The notes under the pieces are model-generated. The model did not search any database. It was not told where the DNA came from and saw only the letters and a list, made by a program, of their open reading frames with translations. A stretch of 38,177 nucleotides of DNA from Sulfurisoma sp. (GTDB lineage: Bacteria; Pseudomonadota; Gammaproteobacteria; Burkholderiales; Rhodocyclaceae). Shown one piece after another: positions 1-13,299 of the stretch; position 1 is the stretch's first letter, and each line of letters starts with the position of its first letter. Made by a program: the position numbers and the translations under genes. Where the stretch lies: positions 1-38,177 of the forward strand of contig JAUYFI010000002.1 in assembly GCA_030691075.1 (NCBI GenBank). Direction: 5' to 3'.

Positions 1-728
1 GAGTCTCTGCGCAAAAACACCACCACTGAATCCATCGGCTGATCACGAGTTACCCACCGCCGCCCGCCAGCCAGCCTGCTATGGAGGGAGCGCAGTCTGT
101 CGGGCGGCCGTGGATAACTCTTCCGCCGTGCCAATCCGACACGATCGTGAACACCACGGCTACAATTCTCATCCCGCGCAACCTCACCTCGACGACCGTT
201 CACGTTCGTCCGAAACAGGTGTTCACAATCAGCGAAATGCGCATCGGAGCTGACCTAAGTGGCTGGGCGGCGGCCGATCAAGAGCCACCCAGACCATCTT
301 CTCGACGGGCAGCTTCATCTCAAGCAGCAGACGATTGTCGCTCGTGTGCGAGACGGGGAGCAGCTTCAGGAGTGTGGGGCAGAAGATGCCGTCATATGCG
401 CCGCTAAGCGCTTCTTTTGGAACGGCAACATTGGAAATGGCGAGGATCGCTTCATTTCGCGTGCCCTGAGCGGTAATGCGCCGGGTTTTGGAAACGGCGT
501 GGGCACGGCCAACTCGGAATTGTCGAAGACGCTGATGGCGCTTGGTGTTCGCGGGAGTTTCTGACACCGTAGGTCGCGGCAAAGCGGATGACATACGCGT
601 TCATCGCCCGTAGGTCATGCTCAATATCTGGGCAAGCATCGGGGTGTCCGTAGGTCAAAAACAGCCGAAATTTCCCTTGGACGCTTCCACCATGGGCACG
701 GATTGGGCACAAAATGGGCACCGTGCCC
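1..728. other. Stretch with no supportable gene
   Basis: Several overlapping open frames of about 90-120 codons exist on both strands, but none has a recognisable motif, a convincing ribosome site or a clear coding preference. The octamer CCGTAGGT occurs three times between 565 and 660 with no other repeat structure. The stretch lies on the 3' side of tRNA-Asn, beyond its terminator, a place where integrative elements often land. I see no integrase or tRNA-end duplication here. It may be decayed accessory DNA, but this is inference. Confidence 0.4.
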
Positions 729-769
729 AAAAAAGCGAAAGGCCCCGCAGGTAAAATACCTGCGGGGCC
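729..769 (-). terminator. Rho-independent terminator after tRNA-Asn
   Basis: A perfect 13-bp inverted repeat (741-753 with 757-769) has a 3-nt loop. On the - strand it is followed by a T-rich run (complement of 729-740, ending in six Ts). It begins 11 nt after the encoded CCA of tRNA-Asn, so it most likely terminates that transcript. Confidence 0.85.
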
Positions 770-779
770 TTGCTGTGTT

Positions 780-855
780 TGGCTCCCCGACCTGGGCTCG
801 AACCAGGGACCTACGGATTAACAGTCCGGCGCTCTACCAACTGAGCTATCGAGGA
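780..855 (-). tRNA. tRNA-Asn (GTT)
   Basis: On the - strand a 76-nt cloverleaf can be drawn: 7-bp acceptor stem (TCCTCGA with TCGGGGA), D-arm with AGCTCAGTTGGTAGAGC, anticodon loop CTGTTAATC with anticodon GTT, and T-arm containing GGTTCGAGCC. The discriminator is G and the CCA end is encoded (780-782). The gene is followed by a strong terminator. It lies 55 bp downstream of the aminotransferase gene on the same strand, so co-transcription is possible. Confidence 0.95.
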
Positions 856-910
856 ATTGAAGCGGGGCGAATTATAAGGCGATCCGCCCCTCTCCTGCAA
901 CTTCTGCGAC

Positions 911-2113
911 TTACTTGATCACTGCGGCGATGGCATCGGCGACGTAGCCGATGTTCTTCGTGTTGAGCGCGGCGACGCAGATGCGGCCGGTGCCGACGGC
1001 GTAGATGCCGTAGTCGGCGCGCATCTTTTCCACCTGGGCGGTGGTGAGGCCGGTGTAGGAGAACATGCCGCGCTGGACGTTGATGAAGGAGAAGTCCTTG
1101 GCACCGGCGGCCGCAAGCTTTTCGACGAGGCTGGAACGCATGACGCGGATGCGGTCGCGCATGCCGGCGAGTTCGTCTTCCCACATCTGGCGCAGCTCGG
1201 GGCTGGCCAGCACGGCGGCGACGATGGCGCCGCCGTGGGTGGGCGGGTTGGAGTAGTTGGTGCGGATCACGCGCTTGACCTGCGACAGCACGCGGGCCGA
1301 CTCGTCCTTGTCGGCGGTGACGATGGTCAGCGCGCCGACGCGCTCGCCGTAGAGCGAGAAGGACTTGGAGAAGGAGCTGGCGACGAAGAACTGCAGGCCG
1401 GAGGCGGCGAACAGGTCGAGGGCGGCGGCGTCTTCCTCGATGCCGTCGGCGAAGCCCTGGTAGGCCATGTCGATGAAGGCGACGAGGTTCTTTTCCTTGA
1501 TGGCGGCGACCACTTCGGCCCACTGGGCGGCGGTGAGGTCGGCGCCGGTGGGGTTGTGGCAGCAGGCGTGCAGCACGACGACGGACTTGGCGGGCATCGC
1601 GGCCAGATCCGCCTTCATGCCGGCGAAATCGACGCCGCGCGTGGCGGCATCGTAGTAGGCGTATTCCTTGACCGGGAAGCCGGCGCCTTCGAACAGCGCT
1701 CGGTGGTTTTCCCAGCTGGGATTGCTGATATAGACGGGGGCGTCGGGCAGCAGGCGCTTGAGGTAGTCGGCGCCGACCTTGAGCGCGCCGGTGCCGCCGA
1801 GGCACTGGGCGGTGACGGCGCGGCCGGCTTTGATCAGCTCGGACTCCTTGCCGAACAGCAGGTTCTGCACGGCGCCGTTGTAGGCGGGGGCGCCCTCGAT
1901 GGGCTGGTAGCCGCGCGGCGGCTGGGTTTCGAGGCGGGCCTTTTCGGCGGCCTTGACGGCGGCCAGCAGCGGGATCTTGCCGTCGTCGCCGAAGTAGACG
2001 CCGACGCCGAGGTTGACCTTGGCGGGGTTCTTTTCGGCGTTGAAGGATTCGTTCAGACCGAGGATGGGGTCGCGGGGGGCCATTTCGACGGCGGCAAAGA
2101 GGGAAGTGCTCAT
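911..2113 (-). CDS. tyrB: Aromatic/aspartate aminotransferase (class I, PLP)
   Basis: Transfers amino groups between aspartate or aromatic amino acids and 2-oxoglutarate in the cytoplasm. The 400-residue product has the expected length for the AspC/TyrB family. The PLP-binding lysine is near residue 250 in SSFSKSFSLYGERVG; the Asn of HACCHNPTGAD and the N-terminal VNLGVGVY block are present. I chose ATG 2113 because an AGGAG lies 8 nt upstream and the family starts there; the open frame extends 13 codons further without a better start. The gene is divergent from uvrB with about 90 bp between starts. The split between aspC and tyrB specificity cannot be settled from motifs, so the symbol is tentative. 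Confidence 0.9.
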   Translation of the reverse strand: MSTSLFAAVEMAPRDPILGLNESFNAEKNPAKVNLGVGVYFGDDGKIPLLAAVKAAEKARLETQPPRGYQPIEGAPAYNGAVQNLLFGKESELIKAGRAVTAQCLGGTGALKVGADYLKRLLPDAPVYISNPSWENHRALFEGAGFPVKEYAYYDAATRGVDFAGMKADLAAMPAKSVVVLHACCHNPTGADLTAAQWAEVVAAIKEKNLVAFIDMAYQGFADGIEEDAAALDLFAASGLQFFVASSFSKSFSLYGERVGALTIVTADKDESARVLSQVKRVIRTNYSNPPTHGGAIVAAVLASPELRQMWEDELAGMRDRIRVMRSSLVEKLAAAGAKDFSFINVQRGMFSYTGLTTAQVEKMRADYGIYAVGTGRICVAALNTKNIGYVADAIAAVIK

Positions 2114-2206
2114 GGAAGCTCCTGAGATCGGGGAAAATTTTTGTGGACGCATGATAATAGCCGATTGGCCGCGCCCGTCCGACTGGCCGTTTTATTGAAT
2201 TTTCTG

Positions 2207-4281
<2,075 letters not shown>

Positions 4282-4285
<4 letters not shown>

Positions 4286-6681
4286 CCCGTAATAGCCACC
4301 GGCTTGAGCCTGGTCGGAATCGGCTGGCCCTTGCGGGCGCGGGCGGAGCGGTAGGTGGGCAGGTCCTTGGCCGTGGCTTTCCATTCCGTTGCCTTGCCGC
4401 CGCGCCCGGCGCCGCTCACCGTGAAGCTACTGCCGGTGCCGACGGCCACCGCCACCATCTCGTCCTTCGGGCCGATGTCCTGCACGATGAGGCCGCGGCC
4501 CCTGGCCATGGCCTTGAGCTCGGCCAGCGGGAAAACTAGCAGGCGACCGGCTTGCGAGATCGCGGCCACCGTATCCATGTTGGCGGCGAGACCGGCTGGC
4601 GCCGTCCCGCCAGCGCCGACTTTTGCCGGCAGCAGGGGTTTCTCGCCCTTGGCCAGCGTCATGAAGGCCTTGCCGGCGCGCGGTCGCGCCACGAGGTCGG
4701 ACACCTGGGCGATGAAGCCGTAGCCGCCGGAGTTGGCGAAGAGGTATTGCGCCTCGGGCGCGTCGCACAGCGCCCGGGCCAGCCTGGCGCCGTCCTGCAG
4801 TTCGATCATGGTATTGAGCGGCGCGCCGTCGCCGCGCCCGCCCGGCAGATCGCTCACGCGCACGCTGTAGGCGCGGCCGGCGGTGTCGATCATCACCAAC
4901 GGCCATATCGTGCGCGCCTCGATGACCAGCCAGGGGAAGTCGCCGGTCTTGTAGCCGATGCCGGCGGGGTCGATGCCGTGGCCCTGGCGCGCGCGCACCC
5001 AGCCGTTCTTCGACACGATCACCGTCACCGGCTCGTCGGGAATCGCCACCTCGGCGGCGGCGACGGGCGCGACGGCCTCGATCAGGGTGCGGCGCTCGTC
5101 GCCGAATTTCTTTGCGTCCTCGGTGATTTCCTTGACCACGAGTTTCGTCAGTTCGTGGCGCGAGCCGAGAATTTTCTGCAAGCCGCCGGATTCCTCGCGC
5201 AGTTCGCCGAGCTCCTTCTCGATCTTGATGCCTTCGAGTCGCGCCAACTGGCGCAGGCGGATGTCGAGGATGTCCTCGGCCTGCAACTCGGTGAGCTTGA
5301 ACTGCGCGATCAGGTCGGCTTTCGGCTCGTCCGATTCGCGGATGCAGCGGATCACGCGGTCGATGTCGAGGAAGACCGCCATGCGGCCTTCGAGGATGTG
5401 GATGCGGCGCAGAACCTCGGCCAGGCGATGCGCGGAGCGGCGCTCGACCGTGGCGTGGCGGAAGTCGATCCACTCGTGCAGCGCGTCGAGCAGGGATTTT
5501 TGTCGCGGGCGGCCGTCGGTGCCCATCATGGTCATATTCACCGACACGCCGGATTCGAGGCTGGTGTGGGCGAGCAGCACGGCCATGAACTCGTCCTGGC
5601 CGATGCGCGAGCTCTTCGGTTCCAGCACGAGGCGCACATGGGCCTTCTCGTTCGACTCGTCGCGCACCGATTCGAGCACGCCGAGCATCAGGGTCTTGAG
5701 GTTCTTCTGCTCCTGCGAGACTTCCTTCTTGCCGGCGCGCGGCTGCGGGTTGGTGACGGTCTCGATCTCGGAAAGCACCGTCGCGGTCGACACGCCGTGC
5801 GGCAATTGCTCGACGATGACGCGCCACTGGCCGCGCGCCATGTCCTCGACGCGCCAGCGCGCGCGCATGCGCAAGCCACCGCGCCCGCCGGCGTAGGCCT
5901 CGCGGATGTCGGCGGGCGTGGAGATGAGTTGGGCGCCGCCGGGGAAGTCCGGTCCCGGCAGCACCGCCAGCACCTCGTCGAGGCTCGCGTTGGGCTTGCG
6001 GATAAGCAGCTTCACCGCCTCGGCCACTTCGCGCAGGTTGTGCGGCGGAATCTCGGTGGCCATGCCGACGGCGATGCCCGAGGCGCCGTTGAGCAGCACG
6101 AAGGGCAGGCGCGCCGGCAGCAGCGTCGGCTCGGTCATGGTGCCGTCGTAATTCGGAACGAAAGCAACAGTGCCGCGGTCGATCTCGGCCAGCAGCAGTT
6201 CGGCGATGGGGGTGAGGCGGCACTCGGTGTAGCGCATGGCCGCGGCGCCGTCGCCGTCGCGCGAGCCGAAGTTGCCCTGGCCGTCGACCAGCGGGTAGCG
6301 CAGGGAAAAATCCTGCGCCACGCGCACCATGGCGTCATAGACGCTGGTGTCGCCGTGCGGGTGGTACTTGCCGATGACATCTCCCACCACGCGCGCCGAC
6401 TTGACGTGCTTGGCGCTGGCGGGCAGACGCATCTCGTTCATGGCGAAGAGGATGCGGCGCTGCACCGGCTTCATGCCGTCTTCCACCTGGGGCAGGGCGC
6501 GCGACTTCACCACGCTCATGGCATAGGCGAGGTAGGCGCGCTCGGCGTAGCCGTCGAGCGGCAGGGTGCCGTCGTCCGAAAAAGTCGGCGCTGGCGGCAC
6601 GGCGGGAGGCGGGGGCTGCATGGGAGCCTCAGGCGCGGGGTCCGGCAGGTTGTCGAACAGGTCGGGGGTTTCGTTGCTCAT
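4282..6681 (-). CDS. parC: DNA topoisomerase IV subunit A
   Basis: Breakage-reunion subunit of topoisomerase IV, which decatenates daughter chromosomes together with ParE. The protein has 799 residues. The catalytic tyrosine is Y151 in [10 protein letters not shown]. The quinolone-determining segment reads [12 protein letters not shown], with Thr and Asp where E. coli ParC has Ser80 and Glu84. The C-terminal beta-pinwheel lacks a GyrA box, which with the parE neighbour separates it from gyrA. The N-terminus carries an unusual Pro/Ala-rich extension of about 38 residues. One copy of the 24-bp dispersed repeat lies inside that extension and a second inside the C-terminal domain (AKVGAGGTA). It lies 19 bp after the small RHH gene, probably in an operon with parE. 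Confidence 0.96.
4601..4624 (-). repeat. 24-bp dispersed repeat, copy 1 (in parC)
   Basis: Reverse-complement copy of the family whose core is AAGTCGGCGCTGGCGAGACG. It has one mismatch to the consensus. In parC it is read as part of AKVGAGGTA. Confidence 0.8.
6580..6603 (+). repeat. 24-bp dispersed repeat, copy 2 (in parC)
   Basis: Forward copy with two mismatches in the last third. It encodes PPAPTF on the parC strand, inside the poorly conserved N-terminal extension, so its reading phase differs from copy 1. Confidence 0.8.
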
Positions 6682-6700
6682 GATGTGGGAAAGGATGGCG

Positions 6701-6915
6701 CTACGAAGCGACCTTGTTCAAAAGCTCCAGGCCACGCTCTTCCTTGCCGGCGCCGTGTTCGGCGCGCAGGCGGAAGCGCGTTTCGGCGTCGAACTCGGCG
6801 AGCATCAATGTGGTCATTTCGTCGATCAGGCGGTTCAGGGGCGTGCCGCGGCTCTTGGCCAGTGCCTTGAGGCGGCGATGCTTCTCTTCGGGAAGGCGGA
6901 CGGTGAGGGCTGTCA

Positions 6916-6916
<1 letters not shown>
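6701..6916 (-). CDS. Small ribbon-helix-helix protein
   Basis: A 71-residue protein begins [18 protein letters not shown] and continues [18 protein letters not shown]. This is the pattern of a ribbon-helix-helix DNA-binding domain as in CopG/Arc-type antitoxins and plasmid regulators. It overlaps the parE stop (TGATG, one shared base) and ends 19 bp before parC, so it is probably translated within the parE-parC operon. No toxin gene adjoins it. It may autoregulate the operon or be an orphan antitoxin-like protein; the function is inferred from fold only. Confidence 0.75.
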
Positions 6917-8907
<1,991 letters not shown>

Positions 8908-9014
8908 GGATGGCTAGCGGTGCGAGCGAATGCGGATGGGGCAGGCTATCCGCTCTCGCCGCGGGCGGCTGGGGGAAAAAGGCGGGGATTGTAGCGACTG
9001 CTCGCCGGTTTCGC

Positions 9015-9635
<621 letters not shown>

Positions 9636-9781
9636 GCGGGCATCTCAGTTCAAAAATTTGATTTGACGACCATCGCCTTGCCACTGCGTCAGCCGTCAGG
9701 CGCTGCGACTTCTCACCCAGGCCGACAATCGCCACGCCGCACTGAACGGCAGCATCTGTCAGCGCTGACGGAAGAGTAGCG

Positions 9782-11095
9782 TTAGCAAAGTGCCTGTTGG
9801 CGAGGTAGCGCGTAGCTCACCGGCTTCTTCCGCTTTTCGAGGAAGCCCTGTTCGACGGCGGCGGCCAGCCAGACCCTGAGCTGTCCTTTCTCCAAACCCA
9901 GAGCGAGCCGGATTTCCTCATCATTCCTCGACCCGTTGCCGAGCAGCAAGGGCAGTCTGACAAGGAAATCCTGAAACATATCGAGTCCTGCGAGCGGCGC
10001 CGCTTCTGCCGCATTCTCCGGCTTGGGGGCAGCGACAACGCCAACCGGGGCGGGAGAAGACTTGGGTTGCTCAGTCGTCGCAATGCCCCCGACTGGAACA
10101 ATCGGCTGAAACAAGGACGATGTATCGAACTGACAAGTTTTTTCCAGAAACTCACGTATCGATGCGTGTTCGGAAACTTCATAGGCGAACCCTTGCGCCC
10201 CCTTTGCGATGAGTGCTGCATTGCCCGAGCTTTCGCCCGGTGTGCGCACATAAAGCGGAGTCCATGCATGGCGCAAGTTTTCAGTGGCACCTGCCCACGT
10301 TCCACCCTCTCCCTCTGCAGAATCAACCACTAGCGCGTAGTCAGCAAGTGCGTAGATGTAGCGATTGCGCGCCATCGCGTTTCCGGCATTGAAGCCCGCC
10401 TCGGGATTGAACGGCGAGGTCAACACAAGCTGACCGGATTGAATGCCCATCCGGTTTTGGCGGTTCACGCTGGCACGCAGCAAGTCGGCGGCCAATACGC
10501 CGATCGTCACGCCACCGGCTTCGCCTGCGGACTGCATTGCGGCGACGTCTACGCCTTTGGCGCCGCCGGAGACCACGCCCAATCCATCTCTCGCACAAGC
10601 ACGGGCCACGTCGCGGGTGAATTCGAGGGCTGCTTCCGAGGCATTCCGCGAGCCGACCACGGCCAACCCGCCCCCGTCCAGCAACGATATCTCACCGGCG
10701 CCATACAGCAATGGTGGCGTGGACTGCCCAAGCTTCTTCTTCAAGCGTTTCGGATACGCCGCATCGCTGCGCGACAGCACCCACAAGCCGCTACGCTGCC
10801 ACTTTTCCAGGGCCAGCGCCAGGGCGGTTCCCCGAGCCATGAGCGACTCCACGCGCGCCCTTTCCAGGCCGGCATGAACAAGGTCACTCAACCGGCCAGC
10901 CAAATCTCCTCCGAGCAAATCGCTGGGGCGCAATTTGCACTCCAGCAACCATTTGGTCAGCCGCTCATACTCCTTCTGCGTCAGGGGTGCCGGGTTTGCC
11001 AAACTCGTCTCGCCGCGCTCACTGCCAAAGCGGCCGCATAGCAACAAAATCGCCTCGGTATCTGGTGACAGACTGGCTGTCGATTTCTTACTCAT
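9782..11095 (-). CDS. DprA/Smf-like DNA-processing protein
   Basis: A 437-residue protein with the Rossmann-like DprA/Smf core: LAVVGSRNASEAALEF, VVSGGAKGVDVAAMQSA and NRYIYALADYALVVDSA match the family's nucleotide/ssDNA-binding elements. A helical N-terminal region precedes it. The C-terminus (about 375-430) looks like a winged helix (NDEEIRLALGLEKGQLRVWL). Canonical DprA loads RecA onto ssDNA in transformation. This copy is divergent, longer, and sits 17 bp after the RecQ-PRTase gene in an accessory operon, so a role in recognising or processing foreign ssDNA is plausible. It is the last gene of the block before ureG. Confident in the fold, not in the function. Confidence 0.85.
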   Translation of the reverse strand: MSKKSTASLSPDTEAILLLCGRFGSERGETSLANPAPLTQKEYERLTKWLLECKLRPSDLLGGDLAGRLSDLVHAGLERARVESLMARGTALALALEKWQRSGLWVLSRSDAAYPKRLKKKLGQSTPPLLYGAGEISLLDGGGLAVVGSRNASEAALEFTRDVARACARDGLGVVSGGAKGVDVAAMQSAGEAGGVTIGVLAADLLRASVNRQNRMGIQSGQLVLTSPFNPEAGFNAGNAMARNRYIYALADYALVVDSAEGEGGTWAGATENLRHAWTPLYVRTPGESSGNAALIAKGAQGFAYEVSEHASIREFLEKTCQFDTSSLFQPIVPVGGIATTEQPKSSPAPVGVVAAPKPENAAEAAPLAGLDMFQDFLVRLPLLLGNGSRNDEEIRLALGLEKGQLRVWLAAAVEQGFLEKRKKPVSYALPRQQALC

Positions 11096-11112
11096 TTTTC
11101 ATCACACCGTCT

Positions 11113-13299
11113 CTATTTCGCTGTCGTTGTCGCGAGCGTGTAGGGATACACCGGTCCGCTGCCTGCCTGTCGGAGCAAAGCAACCGCAAGAGTCAGCGTC
11201 CATCCCGAATCGAATACATCGTCCACCAGCAATACCGGCCCTGCAAATTCCGGCCCGGAATCTTCAACTGCGAACGCCCCGTCCAGGTTGTGACACTGGT
11301 GGTAGCGATTCTCCATGCCCTTCTGCTCCTCGGTATGGCGGGTCTTTATCAACACCGGGCGAAATGGAACCCCCAGCATGGCCGCCAGACGCATGGCAAA
11401 GTCGGGTACCAGATCAGGGTGGCGGGTCGATGGAATACAGGTCACCCATGCAGGAAGCGATTCCATTTTCCAGCGGGTTTGAATCAACTCCGCCGAGGCC
11501 GTCACCAGTTCATCCGCAAAGCGTCCCGCAGCCTTGCCCTTGGCGACCATCTCGCCCCATACCGGCTCGCTCCAGCGAGAAAGAATGCGCCCCGGCTCGC
11601 CACGAAGGTTCTGCGGAATACTCGCCTTGGTCCAGGAAAACTGCGCGGCATAGGTGGGTAGCGCCGACACATCCCATTGCTTCTTCAATTCCAGCAACAT
11701 CTCGCTCTGCCGAACGAAACGCTGCGCCTTGATCAGCCGTGCATCGGAAATGACGGGAGAAACCACGGGAGCGCCTCGGCAAACGGCGCACTTGCCGCAG
11801 GGTTGCGCCAGTGGATCATCCAACGCCTTTGCCAGGAACTGCATCAAGCACTGCCGTCCATCCATGTAGGCTTGCATTTCGGCCCATTCTTTCTCACGCT
11901 GCCGAGTCAGATGCTCGATACGCTCCTGGTTCAGCCGGAAGGGCTGGGCGGTACGACTCCACTTGGACTCGATCTTCACTACCGGTGCGGCATCTTCCAC
12001 CACCAGCAGCTTCAATACCTTTTCGATCTGCGATTGACGCAGATTGGCCACACGCTCCAGTTCCCGCACCGTCATGCCGTCGGTTTCGCAATCTTCCAGG
12101 GCCTTCAGTATTCGTTCGATCTGCCACTCCGGCGGGAATGCCGTGTCACGGAAGTAGGCGTTGATCTTGTCTTCCTCGTCGCCGGACAGCAGCACGCCAA
12201 AGGCCTCGTCGATGGCGCGTCCGGCCCGCCCAACCTGCTGGTAGTAGAACACCACTGAACCCGGTGTCTGGTAGTGGATGACAAAGCCCAGGTCGGGTTT
12301 GTCGTAACCCATGCCCAGCGCCGTAGTCGCCACCAGACACTTGATCTTGTTCCCCAGCAGCGCCGCTTCGAGGGCCTGGCGCTCGTCGTCTGTCTTGCCT
12401 GCATGGTAGGCATGTGCTTCGATACCATTTTCCCGCAACCACTGCGCAACCCGATCAGCATCCCGTGTGGTCAAGGTGTAGACGATCCCACTGCCGGAAA
12501 GCGCCGGAATCTGATCAGCCATCCAGGCCAGCCGTTCGGCGGGATTGCGCAAACGCATCACCTGCAATGCCAGGCTTTCGCGGATCAGCGGCCCGCGTTG
12601 AACCAACACTCCGCCACCGAGTTGATCGCCGACATCCGCCTCGACGCGACGATTCGCCGTGGCCGTCGTCGCCAGCACCGCTATGTTCCGTGGCAGCAGA
12701 CGGAGTATCTGGCCGATGCGCCGATAATCCGGGCGGAAGTCATGCCCCCAGTCCGAAATGCAGTGCGCCTCGTCGATCACCAGCAGCCCAATGCGCGCCG
12801 CGATCGGCAACAGCGTATGGGTCACGAACTCGTCGTTGGCCAAACGCTCAGGGGAGATCAGCAGCAAGTCGATCTCATCGTTCAATAGCCGCTGGCGCAC
12901 GGCCTGCCAATCATCGGAATTGGTCGAGTTGATGGTCTCGGCGCGCAGCTTCAGGCGATTCGCCGCGTCGATCTGATTACGCATCAACGCCAGCAAGGGC
13001 GAGATGATCAGCGTCGGCCCGGCCCCCTGCTCCCGCATCAGCTTGGCCGACACAAAATAGACCATGCTCTTGCCCCAGCCGGTACGTTGCACACACAGTA
13101 CACGCCCACGCTGGTTCACCAACTGATCGATGGCCTCCCACTGCCCGTCGCGGAAGTCGACGGTGGAGTTGGCGAGGGCGACGCGGAGCCAGGCGAGGGC
13201 GGCGGCTCGTGTCACCATACCCCTGCGGCAGACTTCGCCACCTTCAGTGCCGCCGGCCCAAAGCCGGTCGATATCGTTATTGAGTTGGTTGGTAATCAT
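11113..13299 (-). CDS. RecQ-family helicase fused to a phosphoribosyltransferase domain
   Basis: A 728-residue protein. The N-terminal two-thirds is a RecQ helicase: Walker A TGWGKSM (near 73), DEAH in VIDEAHCISDWGHDFRPDY (near 175), ATTATAN, and a motif VI region YYQQVGRAGR. A RecQ-type zinc module follows (C-x-L-M-Q-F, then PCGKCAVCRG, near 490-510). The C-terminal part ends in a type I phosphoribosyltransferase with the PRPP loop VLLVDDVFDSGWT (near 686), like ComF. The start codon overlaps the rmuC stop (ATGA), indicating translational coupling. A helicase with a ComF-like domain beside a DprA-like gene echoes competence machinery (ComF, DprA), although no uptake genes are here. Confidence 0.88.
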   Translation of the reverse strand: MITNQLNNDIDRLWAGGTEGGEVCRRGMVTRAAALAWLRVALANSTVDFRDGQWEAIDQLVNQRGRVLCVQRTGWGKSMVYFVSAKLMREQGAGPTLIISPLLALMRNQIDAANRLKLRAETINSTNSDDWQAVRQRLLNDEIDLLLISPERLANDEFVTHTLLPIAARIGLLVIDEAHCISDWGHDFRPDYRRIGQILRLLPRNIAVLATTATANRRVEADVGDQLGGGVLVQRGPLIRESLALQVMRLRNPAERLAWMADQIPALSGSGIVYTLTTRDADRVAQWLRENGIEAHAYHAGKTDDERQALEAALLGNKIKCLVATTALGMGYDKPDLGFVIHYQTPGSVVFYYQQVGRAGRAIDEAFGVLLSGDEEDKINAYFRDTAFPPEWQIERILKALEDCETDGMTVRELERVANLRQSQIEKVLKLLVVEDAAPVVKIESKWSRTAQPFRLNQERIEHLTRQREKEWAEMQAYMDGRQCLMQFLAKALDDPLAQPCGKCAVCRGAPVVSPVISDARLIKAQRFVRQSEMLLELKKQWDVSALPTYAAQFSWTKASIPQNLRGEPGRILSRWSEPVWGEMVAKGKAAGRFADELVTASAELIQTRWKMESLPAWVTCIPSTRHPDLVPDFAMRLAAMLGVPFRPVLIKTRHTEEQKGMENRYHQCHNLDGAFAVEDSGPEFAGPVLLVDDVFDSGWTLTLAVALLRQAGSGPVYPYTLATTTAK

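Noticed and set aside
1..855. Integrated element using tRNA-Asn as attachment site
   Set aside because: The tRNA is intact, but no integrase gene or second copy of the tRNA 3' end is visible in the window.
4552..6870. Very long open frame (772 codons) antisense to parC
   Set aside because: It is a GC-bias shadow: parC has full motif conservation on the opposite strand and the antisense product has no recognisable domain.
9636..9781. Short reading upstream of ureG as a gene
   Set aside because: The 146-bp gap contains only short frames without motif or ribosome site; it may be island-edge debris.
9782..11095. Housekeeping dprA
   Set aside because: The core motifs fit the family, but the length, divergent ends and tight linkage to RecQ-PRTase in an accessory block argue for a specialised paralogue.
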